A stretch of 16,170 nucleotides of DNA from Phyllobacteriaceae bacterium (GCA_012799265.1 JAAZLP010000301.1:1-16170); one strand, 5' to 3'. Shown: positions 1 through 6,576, counted from the stretch's first letter. The notes: generated from the letters alone by a model not told the origin. Made by a program: numbers and translations.

Positions 1-108
1 AAGAGGCCCGCGCTGCCGAAGAAGCCCGTGCCGCTGAAGAAGCCCGCGCCGCAGAAGAGGCCCGCGCTGCCGAAGAAGCCCGTGCCGCTGAAGAAGCCCG
101 CGCCGCAG
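1..108 (+). repeat. Perfect 54-bp tandem duplication made of 18-bp units
   Basis: Bases 1-54 and 55-108 are identical by eye. Each 54-bp block holds three 18-bp variants, each coding for EARAAE. Degenerate 18-bp copies continue to about base 164, giving eight EARAAE units and a final EAARAA. The array may extend left of the window. Because the period is a multiple of three, copy-number change keeps the frame. Confidence 0.93.
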
Positions 109-1994
109 AAGAAGCTCGCGCTGCAGAGGAAGCTCGCGCAGCTGAAGAAGCTGCCCGTGCGGCCGAACAGCCGGTTGCTGTTGAGCCGCCTGCTGAACAG
201 CCGGCCGTGGAACAGCCTGCTGTCGAGCAACCCGCCGAGCAACCTGTGGTGGAGCAACCCGATGCTGAACAGCCCGCCGCTGTTGAGCAGCCTGCCGTGG
301 AACAGCCGGCAGCAGAAACCCCAGCGGCTCCCGTCACCCCGGAAGTCGACTACGCCGCCCAGCTCGCACCACTGGTGGCGGAGTATGAAACCGCGGTCGC
401 CGACCTCCTCGCTGGGGCAGATGCCGACGAAACCAACCTGCGCATCAGCGCCATCTACGCCCAGATTCGCGCACTCTGCGAGGCCCTGGGCAACGCCGAC
501 GTCGATGCCTGCCTCGCCGGCTACAATCTGAGTCTGCCCGAAGTTCCGGCACTCGCCCAGCCGTCCGCCCCGGTTGAAGAGCCGATTGAGCCGCCTCCAG
601 CCGTGGTTGAAGAAACCACATCTGATGGCCAGACCGCTGAGCCCCTGGTTGAACTGCCCGAAGGCGTCACGGTCGAGCAGATCGCGCCGGTGCTCGACAG
701 CGCCAAGGATCTTCCAGTTGAGGTAGTTCCCGCAGCTGAAGGAGCTGCCCCAGCGGAAGGCGCTGCGCCTGCTCCGGAAGCGCCGCCGGCTCAGCCGGAT
801 GTCGTGGTGACCACCGAAACCCTGCCACAGTCCGACGAAGCTGCTCAGTCTGAAGCCATTCAGGCCCTGGCGATCGGAACGTCTGCTGATGCGACAACGC
901 AGGATGCCGGGACCCAGATAACGGCGGTGGACAACACCACGGTCAATCAGACCGTGATCAACAACTACGTCACGAACATCGTGAACAACGTCACGACGAT
1001 CGAAAATTCTGGCACCACCAACATCGACAACAGCACGACGGTCAATAACGTCCAGCAGAACAACATCGAACAGAATATCCAGCAGAACAACGTCCAGCAG
1101 AACTATGTGCAGGTCGTGGAAGCGCCTGTTCTGCAGCCGAGTTCGACTGGTGACGTGATCGCTCAGGTTATCCTGCAGGTTGGTGCACAGCTGATCGTCA
1201 ACTCGATCGGTCAGGACACGGACCGCTTCTACAACCCGCAGCAGGACGAGATTTACTACGAAGAGCTGCGCAATGGCCGCATCCGCGAGGTCATCACTCG
1301 TCCGGATGGCACTCAGGTCATCACCGTTCGTAACCGTAACGGCGACGTCCTGCGCCGCTCGCGCATCACGCCTGATGGCCGTGAATATGTCCTCGCATAT
1401 TTCGACGATCGCTATGACAACAATCTCGCCACCTGGCGTGACCCGGGTCTCGACCTGCCGCCGCTGCGCCTGAACATTCCGGCCCGCGACTACGTGCTCG
1501 ATGCCCGTTACGCCGACGAACGTGAACTGACCACCTTCTTCGCCCAGCCGCCGGTCGAACAGGTTGCCCGTCTCTACTCGATCGACGAAGTCAAGCGTTC
1601 GGCCCGTGTCCGCGACAGTGTCCGCAAGCTCGAAGTGGGTAACCTCACCTTCGATACCGGCGCTGCCACCATCGGTCGCGATCAGGTACGCTCGCTCTCC
1701 AACGTGGCGAACGCCATGCTGGCCCTGCTCGCCACCAATCCGAACGAAACCTTCCTCATCGAAGGCCACACCGACGCGGTTGGTTCGGACATCTCTAACC
1801 TGCGCCTGTCCGATGCCCGTGCGGCAACTGTTGCCCGCATCCTCTCGGACTTCTATGGCGTACCGCCTGAAAACCTGGCGACCCAGGGCTACGGCGAACG
1901 CTACCTCAAGATCCGCACCGAGGCGGCGGAGCGCGAAAACCGTCGCGTCACCATCCGTCGCATTACGCCGCTGATCACGGTAGCCAGCCGCTAA
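1..1994 (+). CDS. OmpA-family outer-membrane/peptidoglycan-binding protein, 5' end missing
   Basis: The reading frame is open from base 3 with no start in view, so signal peptide and N-terminus lie left of the window; about 663 codons are visible. Order of parts: EARAAE hexapeptide repeats (3-164), a Glu-Gln-Pro/Val repeat (about 165-325), a short helical stretch with two cysteines (about 345-520), a Pro/Ala/Glu linker, an Asn/Gln/Thr-rich segment (930-1109), a charged middle region around 1225-1420, and a C-terminal OmpA domain (about 1638-1964). The OmpA domain has the EGHTDAVGS loop, LSDARAATV helix, QGYGE and the ENRRV end. The Asp of HTD and the Arg of LSDAR are 15 residues apart, as are the two diaminopimelate-binding residues in known OmpA domains. 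A role tethering the outer membrane to the wall is inferred from the family. An internal ATG at 207 could start a shorter protein, but the frame and repeat continue upstream, so a partial gene is more likely. The ending TAA is followed by a strong terminator. Confidence 0.9.
   Translation, partial: EARAAEEARAAEEARAAEEARAAEEARAAEEARAAEEARAAEEARAAEEAARAAEQPVAVEPPAEQPAVEQPAVEQPAEQPVVEQPDAEQPAAVEQPAVEQPAAETPAAPVTPEVDYAAQLAPLVAEYETAVADLLAGADADETNLRISAIYAQIRALCEALGNADVDACLAGYNLSLPEVPALAQPSAPVEEPIEPPPAVVEETTSDGQTAEPLVELPEGVTVEQIAPVLDSAKDLPVEVVPAAEGAAPAEGAAPAPEAPPAQPDVVVTTETLPQSDEAAQSEAIQALAIGTSADATTQDAGTQITAVDNTTVNQTVINNYVTNIVNNVTTIENSGTTNIDNSTTVNNVQQNNIEQNIQQNNVQQNYVQVVEAPVLQPSSTGDVIAQVILQVGAQLIVNSIGQDTDRFYNPQQDEIYYEELRNGRIREVITRPDGTQVITVRNRNGDVLRRSRITPDGREYVLAYFDDRYDNNLATWRDPGLDLPPLRLNIPARDYVLDARYADERELTTFFAQPPVEQVARLYSIDEVKRSARVRDSVRKLEVGNLTFDTGAATIGRDQVRSLSNVANAMLALLATNPNETFLIEGHTDAVGSDISNLRLSDARAATVARILSDFYGVPPENLATQGYGERYLKIRTEAAERENRRVTIRRITPLITVASR
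165..325 (+). repeat. Glu-Gln-Pro/Ala/Val coding repeat
   Basis: Degenerate repeats of EQPAVEQP / EQPVVEQP type follow directly on the EARAAE array in the same frame. At DNA level the units built on gaacagcc or gagcaacc are only partly conserved, so this array is older or under weaker homogenisation than the one before it. Pro/Glu repeats of this kind usually form extended spacers; a span through periplasm or peptidoglycan is inferred. Confidence 0.7.
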
Positions 1995-2014
1995 TCGCCC
2001 TGGCACCTGCGACA

Positions 2015-2045
2015 AAGGGTCGGACATTTGTCCGGCCCTTTTTTT
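2015..2045 (+). terminator. Rho-independent terminator after the OmpA-family gene
   Basis: Stem 2015-2025 (AAGGGTCGGAC) pairs with 2030-2040 (GTCCGGCCCTT) with one G-U pair and a four-base loop, followed by an unbroken T run to 2045. It lies 20 bases after the TAA of the OmpA gene and would isolate it from the UPF0114 gene. Confidence 0.9.
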
Positions 2046-2111
2046 GTATGCCACCGCCTTGTCAGCCATTTCGGCTTTGCTATCCATACGCTCCCCCCTG
2101 TGGAGCGACTT

Positions 2112-2627
2112 ATGAAACGCCTCGAACTTTTCGTTGAAAACATCATCCTGGCCAGCCGGTGGCTGCTGGTTGCGTTCTATATCGGCCTTGGCGTAGCGCT
2201 GGCCCTTTATGCGTTCACCTTCTTTGTGAAGCTGTGGGACTTTGGCAGCCACATCCTCGAACTGGGCGAAACCGAAACCATTCTCAAAGTGCTCGGGCTC
2301 ATCGACGCAGCGCTTATCGCGAGCCTGGTCGTGATGGTGCTTATTTCGGGCTATGAGAATTTCGTCTCGCGCTTCGATAACGAAGAAGAGGTTCACTGGC
2401 TCGGCCAGATCGACGCGGGATCGCTCAAGATCAAGGTCGCGTCCACCATCGTGGCAATCTCTTCAATCCACCTGCTACAGATCTTCCTGAACGTGCCGAC
2501 CTACGGCGATCAGGACATTTTCTGGTACACGGTCCTCCATGTTACCTTCATTGTCTCGGCACTGTTCCTCGCGCCGATCGACCGCATCTCAAAAAAGCCA
2601 CAAAATTCCTCGGGTCCACAGATCTAG
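2112..2627 (+). CDS. yqhA: UPF0114 (YqhA-type) integral membrane protein
   Basis: 171 residues. The start chosen is ATG 2112 with GGAG at 2102-2105, six bases away. The frame is open to 2028, but that longer start sits inside the terminator of the preceding gene and adds residues unlike the family. The protein begins MKRLELFVENIILASRW, the conserved UPF0114 opening, and contains SGYENFVSR (residues 79-87) and KVASTIVAISSIHLL (108-122), both family hallmarks. Four hydrophobic spans are seen at about 16-38, 60-82, 107-127 and 137-155, so it is an inner-membrane protein. Length matches the family. No biochemical function is firmly established for UPF0114. It stands alone between two terminators. 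Confidence 0.9.
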   Translation: MKRLELFVENIILASRWLLVAFYIGLGVALALYAFTFFVKLWDFGSHILELGETETILKVLGLIDAALIASLVVMVLISGYENFVSRFDNEEEVHWLGQIDAGSLKIKVASTIVAISSIHLLQIFLNVPTYGDQDIFWYTVLHVTFIVSALFLAPIDRISKKPQNSSGPQI

Positions 2628-2663
2628 TATCGCCCCTTAAGTAGCTGCAGAGACACAATTATC

Positions 2664-2694
2664 GCCCCCGATTACGAACGTGATCGGGGGCTTT
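2664..2694 (+). terminator. Terminator after the UPF0114 gene
   Basis: Stem 2664-2675 pairs with 2680-2691, GC-rich at its base (GCCCCCGAT / ATCGGGGGC), one T-G pair, four-base loop, followed by only TTTC. The weak T tract lowers certainty, but position and stem strength fit. It ends 13 bases before the candidate EcfG -35 element and would insulate the next gene. Confidence 0.75.
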
Positions 2695-2704
2695 CACATT
2701 GCCG

Positions 2705-2729
2705 GGAACTCTCGCGCAAACACCGCGTT
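2705..2729 (+). promoter_or_regulatory. Candidate EcfG (general stress sigma factor) promoter
   Basis: GGAAC at 2705-2709, a 16-base spacer, then CGTT at 2726-2729. This equals the alphaproteobacterial EcfG consensus GGAAC-N16/17-CGTT. It is correctly oriented, lies between the upstream terminator and the Shine-Dalgarno at 2748-2754, and predicts a short leader of about 25-30 bases for the gene at 2763. No other exact match was noticed in the intergenic regions of this window. Confidence 0.7.
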
Positions 2730-2762
2730 TATTTGCCAGCGTGAAACAAAGGAGCAATTCAT

Positions 2763-3119
2763 ATGGCTACCCCAGAACGCGATACTGTTTACACCAATGA
2801 CGGTAACCGCACCGTCTATACCCGTGAGAGCAACGGCACCGGCTGGTTTGTCGGCATCATCGTCGCTCTTGCATTGCTGGCTATCGGCTACCTCGTGTTC
2901 TCGGCCAATTCCGGCCCGGCAACCACGGTGGACGTGAATACCACGCCGGCAATTGAGTCGACTGAGCCTGCCATGAGCCCCGCGCCCATGACTGAAGCCC
3001 CTGCAGTTGAAGCCCCGGCCCCGATCGTGGAAGCCCCGGCAGCTCCGGCCGCACCGGCTGATGCCCCGGCTGTTGATGCCGCTCCGGCTGCTGAGCCTGC
3101 TGCCCCGACCTCCCCGTAA
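2763..3119 (+). CDS. Small single-span protein with Pro/Ala/Glu-rich tail, unknown function
   Basis: 118 residues, starting at ATG 2763 with AAAGGAG at 2748-2754, eight bases away. Residues 1-27 are polar with two similar TVYT motifs (8-11 and 17-20). Residues 28-48 (WFVGIIVALALLAIGYLVF and flanks) form one transmembrane helix. Residues 50-118 are Pro/Ala/Glu/Val, with EAPA-type units and no recognisable fold. The predicted topology is a short cytoplasmic N-terminus, one span and a flexible periplasmic tail, but no targeting signal beyond the helix is seen. I do not recognise a named family. The preceding candidate EcfG promoter suggests induction under general stress. Terminators on both sides make it a single-gene unit. 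The tail composition resembles the linkers of the OmpA-family protein nearby, which is low-complexity similarity and not evidence of homology. Confidence 0.85.
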   Translation: MATPERDTVYTNDGNRTVYTRESNGTGWFVGIIVALALLAIGYLVFSANSGPATTVDVNTTPAIESTEPAMSPAPMTEAPAVEAPAPIVEAPAAPAAPADAPAVDAAPAAEPAAPTSP

Positions 3120-3165
3120 GCTCAGCTTCATGGGCCATGGGCTCCCCTCCCCCCAAGGCCTCGAA

Positions 3166-3198
3166 GAGACCCCGGTCCCCCACCGGGGTCTTCTTTTT
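3166..3198 (+). terminator. Terminator after the small single-span protein gene
   Basis: Stem 3168-3176 (GACCCCGGT) pairs perfectly with 3182-3190 (ACCGGGGTC) around a five-C loop, with one or two further pairs outside, followed by TTCTTTTT. It is a strong intrinsic terminator 48 bases past the stop codon. Confidence 0.9.
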
Positions 3199-3271
3199 GG
3201 GCGCAGTTTGTCCAGACCTGTTGTCAAACGGGCAGAGACTTCCCATCTGTGGGCAAATCTCGGGAGCCGCC

Positions 3272-3949
3272 ATGTTCAACATCGACCAAATCCTCAAGTC
3301 CCTGCAGTCTGATCCAAACCTCAAGCGTACGGCAATGACGGGCGCTGCTGGTCTGGCTGCGGGCATGATCTTTTCCGGCGGAAAGCCCGGCAAGCTGCTT
3401 GGCAATGCGGCGCGCGCCGGCGCCCTCGCTGCCGTTGGTGGGCTCGCTTACAAGGCTTTTCAGAACTATCAGCAGAGCCAGGGCAACGGCCCTGTGCCGC
3501 AGGAAGACGCGTTCATCCCTTCCGCAGAGCAGGCACAGGAAGAACTCGGCAAGACCCTCGTTCGCGCCATGATTGCTGCCGCGAAGGCCGATGGCCGCAT
3601 CGACGCGGATGAAAAGTCCGCCATTTTTGACAAGCTCAAGACCATGCCGCTTTCCGCCGAGGAAAAAGCCTGGGTCTTTGATGAATTGTCGTCGCCCCTG
3701 GACCTCAATGCCGTCGTTGCCCGCGCCACAACGCCCGAAGTCGCGGTCGAGATTTATGCCGCCTCTCTGGTCGCCATCAGCGCCGACACCCCCGCAGAGC
3801 AGGCATATCTCGAAGCCCTGGCGGCCCGCCTCAAGCTGGCGCCGGCTCTGGTAGCCGAAATCCATCGCGAAGCTGGCGAAAAGGCGCCAGAGGCTTCCCC
3901 AACGCCCATTTCGCCCTTTGCCTATACGCAGGGCTCCGGCAACGTCTGA
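3272..3949 (+). CDS. DUF533 / TerB-like protein (YebE type)
   Basis: 225 residues from ATG 3272, with GGGAG at 3262-3266. The frame runs upstream to 3137, but that would read through the preceding terminator and give a non-family N-terminus. Residues 22-61 hold two Gly/Ala-rich hydrophobic stretches separated by SGGKPGK, as in DUF533 proteins. Residues about 88-203 form an all-helical TerB-like domain with the acidic MIAAAKADGRIDADEKSAI pattern (100-118). The end (204-225) is a Pro-rich tail. The family is usually annotated as tellurite-resistance TerB-like or inner-membrane YebE; the molecular role is not settled, and a role in tellurite resistance should not be assumed. It is a single gene between terminators. 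Confidence 0.85.
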   Translation: MFNIDQILKSLQSDPNLKRTAMTGAAGLAAGMIFSGGKPGKLLGNAARAGALAAVGGLAYKAFQNYQQSQGNGPVPQEDAFIPSAEQAQEELGKTLVRAMIAAAKADGRIDADEKSAIFDKLKTMPLSAEEKAWVFDELSSPLDLNAVVARATTPEVAVEIYAASLVAISADTPAEQAYLEALAARLKLAPALVAEIHREAGEKAPEASPTPISPFAYTQGSGNV

Positions 3950-3956
3950 TCTAACA

Positions 3957-3981
3957 AAGCGGCCTCCGGGCCGCTTCTTTT
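3957..3981 (+). terminator. Terminator shared by convergent genes (bidirectional)
   Basis: Stem AAGCGGCC (3957-3964) pairs with GGCCGCTT (3969-3976) around a TCCG loop, a UNCG-type stable tetraloop, followed by CTTTT. It lies eight bases after the DUF533 stop. Read on the minus strand the same stem is followed by TGTT, so it may also end the carbonic anhydrase transcript. The carbonic anhydrase stop codon (3980-3982) abuts it. Confidence 0.85.
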
Positions 3982-4720
3982 ATGGCGCGACGAGGCTCAA
4001 CTGCCGACCATGAGATGGCTGCAACGGCCGCGCATTATGTGGGTAGCGATCGGTGAAAGTGGCGATCTGGTCAGCTGACACCGTCATCGGCTCACTCATC
4101 ACCACCCAGGACACGATCTGCGAACAGGGCGGTGTCGTCAACGACCCCTGATAGCGGAAGGAGGCGCTGCTGGGCGGCAACAGCGTCCTCAGGTCCACTT
4201 CCGTGTCCCCGACCACCACATCACTCACCGTATCGGGCCACAGCGAGAACAATTGCCCGAGGGTCTCGTTCGCCTCGCCCGGCTTCAGCATGACGCCCAC
4301 GACCAGCAGTTTGGGTCCTTCGGCGATGTGCACGAAATGCGCTTCAAGTGGGGCGTGCTCACCATCGATCGCGTGCTCCGACTGATGATGGAGGTGCATC
4401 TGCAAAAGCTCGTAGCGCACACCGTCATAATCGACCCCACCACCCAAACCATTGGCCTGCAATTCAAGCGTATGACCATTGTCGAGCATGTGAGGCACGA
4501 ATGGCGACCAATCGAGCTCAAGCACCGGCCCCTGTGCCGGACTGGCATCGCCTGTCACAAGGGCGATGGGCGATTGTTCAACCCCGATCGCGCAGGCCTC
4601 ATAGCCATCGGCCAGATTTCCCCAATGCTCGGGACCAGCGCTTCCCTCATAGCTCCAGTCCGCCGCTGCCGCCGGTAAAATCAACACCATGGTAACAGCA
4701 AGTAAGCCGCCCAACCTCAT
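3980..4720 (-). CDS. Alpha-class carbonic anhydrase, periplasmic
   Basis: 246 residues with a signal peptide (about 1-20, hydrophobic core then AAAA). It catalyses reversible CO2 hydration to bicarbonate using zinc. Family features in order: WSYEG and GPEHWG (22-34), QSPIAL (49-54), NGHTLEL (81-87), zinc ligands His109 and His111 in QMHLHHQSEH, gatekeeper Glu115, third zinc ligand His128 in EAHFVH, and GSLTTPPC (192-199) with the catalytic-pocket threonines. The C-terminal NARPLQPSHGR (229-239) also fits the family. The only cysteines, Cys43 and Cys199, match the disulfide of secreted bacterial alpha-type enzymes. Length is normal and all key residues are present, so it should be active. Its start is preceded on the minus strand by GAGGGGG. 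It is divergent from the flavin monooxygenase at 4872 across about 150 bases. Confidence 0.95.
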   Translation of the reverse strand: MRLGGLLAVTMVLILPAAAADWSYEGSAGPEHWGNLADGYEACAIGVEQSPIALVTGDASPAQGPVLELDWSPFVPHMLDNGHTLELQANGLGGGVDYDGVRYELLQMHLHHQSEHAIDGEHAPLEAHFVHIAEGPKLLVVGVMLKPGEANETLGQLFSLWPDTVSDVVVGDTEVDLRTLLPPSSASFRYQGSLTTPPCSQIVSWVVMSEPMTVSADQIATFTDRYPHNARPLQPSHGRQLSLVAP

Positions 4721-4871
4721 CTCTTTGCCCCCTCAAGCAATGTCCCGTTCGATAAGAGGCTGTCAGACCCTAAGAAATCATTGCCGCTTGGTCGCAATGC
4801 ATGGGCACATGCTTGTGCGTTCTTGAACCCTAAGGCTCACCGGTCCACATCAGCGGGCAAGGAGTACCGCC

Positions 4872-5912
4872 ATGGAACTTGGACTATATTCGTTCGCCGA
4901 GAACACGCCCGACCCGCTGAACGGCAATGCGCTGCAATCGCCAGCCGAGCGCGTCCGCGACCTCATCGAGGAAATCGAGCTAGCCGACCAGCTGGGCCTC
5001 GCCTTTTACGGCTTGGGCGAACATCACCGCGCCGACTATGTGGCCTCTTCGCCGGTCACCATTCTGGCCGCCGCCGCCGCGCGCACCAAAAACATCAAGC
5101 TCTCGACCGCTGTCACCGTGCTCAGCTCGGAAGACCCGGTGCGCGTCTGGCAGCAGTTTTCGACGCTTGACCTCATTTCCAATGGCCGCGCCGAGATCAT
5201 GGCTGGTCGTGGCTCCTTCATCGAAAGCTTCCCGCTCTTCGGTCTCGATCTCAACGACTACGATGATCTCTTCGAGGAAAAGCTCGAAATGCTGTTGAAA
5301 ATCCGCGACGGCGGCAAGGTCGCATGGCCGGGCAGCAGGCATACCAAGCCCATCCCGGGCCTCGAGATTTACCCCAAGCCGGTGCAGGACAAGCTGCCGC
5401 TCTGGATCGCCGTTGGCGGCACGCCCAATTCCGTCGCCCGCGCCGCCTATTATGGCCTGCCGCTGATGATCGCCATCATTGGTGGCCGCCCGCAGCAGTT
5501 CCAGCCACTGGTCGAGCTTTATCGCCAGACCGGCGCAAAGGTGGGCCATGACGCCTCGAGGCTCAAGGTCGGTGTGTCCGGCCACGGTTTCATCGCCGAG
5601 GACAGCCAGGCCGCCCGCGATATTGCCTATCCTTCCCACAGCGCCACCATGAACAGGATCGGTGCCGAGCGCGGCTGGCCGGCGGGCACACGAGCCCAGT
5701 TCGAGGCGAGCACCACCCCGGAGGGCGCCTACTACATGGGCTCGCCGCAGGAGGTGATCGACAAGATCCTGATGCAGCATGAATGGTTTGGCCACAACCG
5801 CTTTGGTCTGCAGCTCAGCGTCGGCACAGTCCCGCATGACAAGGTCATGAAGGCCATCGAGCTCTATGGGACGGTCGTCAAACCGGCCATCGACAAGGCT
5901 TTAGGCGGCTAG
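4872..5912 (+). CDS. LLM-class flavin-dependent oxidoreductase (luciferase-like)
   Basis: 346 residues, starting at ATG 4872 with AAGGAG at 4859-4864, seven bases away. It shows the bacterial-luciferase-like TIM-barrel pattern: an N-terminal strand ELGLYSF, GLGEHHRADYVASSP (47-61), LSTAVTVLSSEDPVRV (78-93), then STLDLISNGRAEIMAGRGSF (97-116), and IYPKP...LPLWIAVGG (166-183) in the second half. Such enzymes use reduced FMN or F420 with diverse substrates; in this family and organism type FMN is more likely, supplied by a separate reductase. The substrate cannot be read from sequence. There is no signal peptide, so it is cytoplasmic. It is a single gene, convergent with the 73-codon gene; the hairpin after its stop is better formed on the opposite strand. 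Confidence 0.9.
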   Translation: MELGLYSFAENTPDPLNGNALQSPAERVRDLIEEIELADQLGLAFYGLGEHHRADYVASSPVTILAAAAARTKNIKLSTAVTVLSSEDPVRVWQQFSTLDLISNGRAEIMAGRGSFIESFPLFGLDLNDYDDLFEEKLEMLLKIRDGGKVAWPGSRHTKPIPGLEIYPKPVQDKLPLWIAVGGTPNSVARAAYYGLPLMIAIIGGRPQQFQPLVELYRQTGAKVGHDASRLKVGVSGHGFIAEDSQAARDIAYPSHSATMNRIGAERGWPAGTRAQFEASTTPEGAYYMGSPQEVIDKILMQHEWFGHNRFGLQLSVGTVPHDKVMKAIELYGTVVKPAIDKALGG

Positions 5913-5917
5913 CCAAC

Positions 5918-5949
5918 AAAAAGCCGGCCGGCGCACAGCGCCGACCGGC
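5918..5949 (-). terminator. Terminator of the 73-codon gene (minus strand)
   Basis: Read on the minus strand, GCCGGTCGGCG (5949-5939) pairs with CGCCGGCCGGC (5933-5923) around a five-base loop with one G-U pair, then TTTTTG. On the plus strand the same position is a C-A mismatch and no T run follows. The active direction is therefore probably minus, although it may also block readthrough from the monooxygenase gene. Confidence 0.85.
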
Positions 5950-5976
5950 ATAATGCCTGTCTGCATTCTGGAATTA

Positions 5977-6198
5977 CTACTTCCCGGAGCGCGTGATCGA
6001 CTTGATCTGCAGCGGCGGGATGCCGGACTTTTCGGAGATCGCGCGGTCCTGTTCTTCAATCGCAGCGCGCGCCGGCTCATCGCCATCCAGGCCGCCGAGC
6101 AGGCTCGCATCCACCTTGCGGTTGGAGCGCTGCGAGCCGTCCTCATAGACAACGTCGAACATGACGAACTCTGTACGGGCGGTCGGTTTCTTGGCCAT
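5977..6198 (-). CDS. Small conserved-type hypothetical protein, 73 residues
   Basis: Two in-frame ATGs lie three codons apart (6207 and 6198). GAAGGA at 6213-6208 directly touches the first ATG but is nine bases from the second, so 6198 is chosen. The product is soluble and charged, with MAKKPTARTEF at the N-terminus, FVMFDVVYEDGSQRSNRKV (11-29), a compact GLDGDEPARAAIEEQDRAI helix (36-54) and a basic tail ending RSGK. There is no signal or membrane span. I do not recognise a named domain. Coding support comes from a good ribosome site, its own terminator at 5918-5949, and separation from the preceding operon by another terminator. The DVVYEDG opening strand followed by helix suggests a small alpha/beta fold, which is only a guess. 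Confidence 0.75.
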   Translation of the reverse strand: MAKKPTARTEFVMFDVVYEDGSQRSNRKVDASLLGGLDGDEPARAAIEEQDRAISEKSGIPPLQIKSITRSGK

Positions 6199-6207
6199 TT
6201 TCAGCAT

Positions 6208-6213
6208 TCCTTC
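6208..6213 (-). promoter_or_regulatory. Shine-Dalgarno deciding the start of the 73-codon gene
   Basis: GAAGGA on the minus strand has zero spacing to the upstream ATG (6207) and nine bases to the ATG at 6198. Only the second spacing is workable. The site also lies immediately after the T run of the preceding terminator, so the transcript serving this gene must start upstream and read through, or start very close by. Confidence 0.65.
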
Positions 6214-6247
6214 AAAAACATGACCGCGAGCCGTTAGGCCCGCGGTC
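6214..6247 (-). terminator. Terminator of the rpoD-DUF2442-HlyU unit
   Basis: On the minus strand, GACCGCGGGCC (6247-6237) pairs with GGCTCGCGGTC (6232-6222) around a TAAC loop with one G-U pair, then ATGTTTTTG. On the plus strand the odd pair becomes an A-C mismatch and no T run follows. It begins 25 bases after the HlyU stop codon. Confidence 0.85.
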
Positions 6248-6271
6248 GATAACGGGTTAGTCGTGGGTGGG

Positions 6272-6562
6272 TTAGCGGTAGATACCGTCGCCCTGCTCGT
6301 CGATGATCTGCCGGCCCTTGCTCAACGCCAGCATGATCAGATCATCAACCGAGCTCATCCGGTCGGCACGAATATAGCGGTAGCTCTTGAGCTCGCCGCC
6401 GATCTCTTTTTCGATCACGCCCGCCAGCTGATATTCGCTGCCCGCGCGCATTTCGATGGCCTTGATCGTGTGGCCCTTGTGTTCTTCCTGGCCGAGCACC
6501 TTGTCGCCCTTGGGCTCGTCGCTGGCGCTGCCACCACCGAATAGCTTCTTGAAGAACGACAT
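6272..6562 (-). CDS. HlyU-domain (PF10115-type) small protein
   Basis: 96 residues from ATG 6562, with AGGAGG seven bases upstream; the longer open frame to 6646 would overlap the DUF2442 gene and is rejected. It opens MSFFKKLFGGGSASDEPKG, typical of the rhizobial HlyU-like family, then EHKGHTIKAIEMRAGSEYQLAG (28-48), IEKEIGGELKSYRYIRADRM (50-69), and a helix with LALSKGRQIIDEQGDGIYR (78-96). Databases label the family as HlyU transcriptional regulators, but no helix-turn-helix is evident, so regulation is not established. The TAG stop of the DUF2442 gene lies inside its ribosome site, suggesting coupled translation. It is the last gene before the operon terminator. Confidence 0.85.
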   Translation of the reverse strand: MSFFKKLFGGGSASDEPKGDKVLGQEEHKGHTIKAIEMRAGSEYQLAGVIEKEIGGELKSYRYIRADRMSSVDDLIMLALSKGRQIIDEQGDGIYR

Positions 6563-6569
6563 GCTCGGG

Positions 6570-6576
6570 CCTCCTA
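6570..6576 (-). promoter_or_regulatory. Stop codon inside Shine-Dalgarno, DUF2442 to HlyU junction
   Basis: Minus-strand TAGGAGG: the TAG (6576-6574) ends the DUF2442 frame and AGGAGG (6575-6570) is the ribosome site for HlyU, seven bases before its ATG. A ribosome terminating here covers the next start, which favours coupled reinitiation. Confidence 0.8.

Noticed and set aside
28..531. Arg/Lys/Pro/Ser-rich open frame in the repeat region
   Set aside because: Out of frame with the OmpA-family gene. Its composition is what a frameshift of the EARAAE and EQP repeats gives.
2763..3119. TonB or other energy-transducer identity for the Pro/Ala-rich single-span protein
   Set aside because: The span and proline tail resemble the layout of TonB, but there is no folded C-terminal domain; the protein ends within low complexity.
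3200..3261. Promoter-like TTGTCA with 17-base spacing ahead of the DUF533 gene
   Set aside because: The -10 counterpart CATCTG matches poorly, so support is too weak for a feature.
4980..5837. 285-codon minus-strand open frame across the flavin monooxygenase
   Set aside because: Shadow of a clear luciferase-like gene; no domain and no ribosome site.
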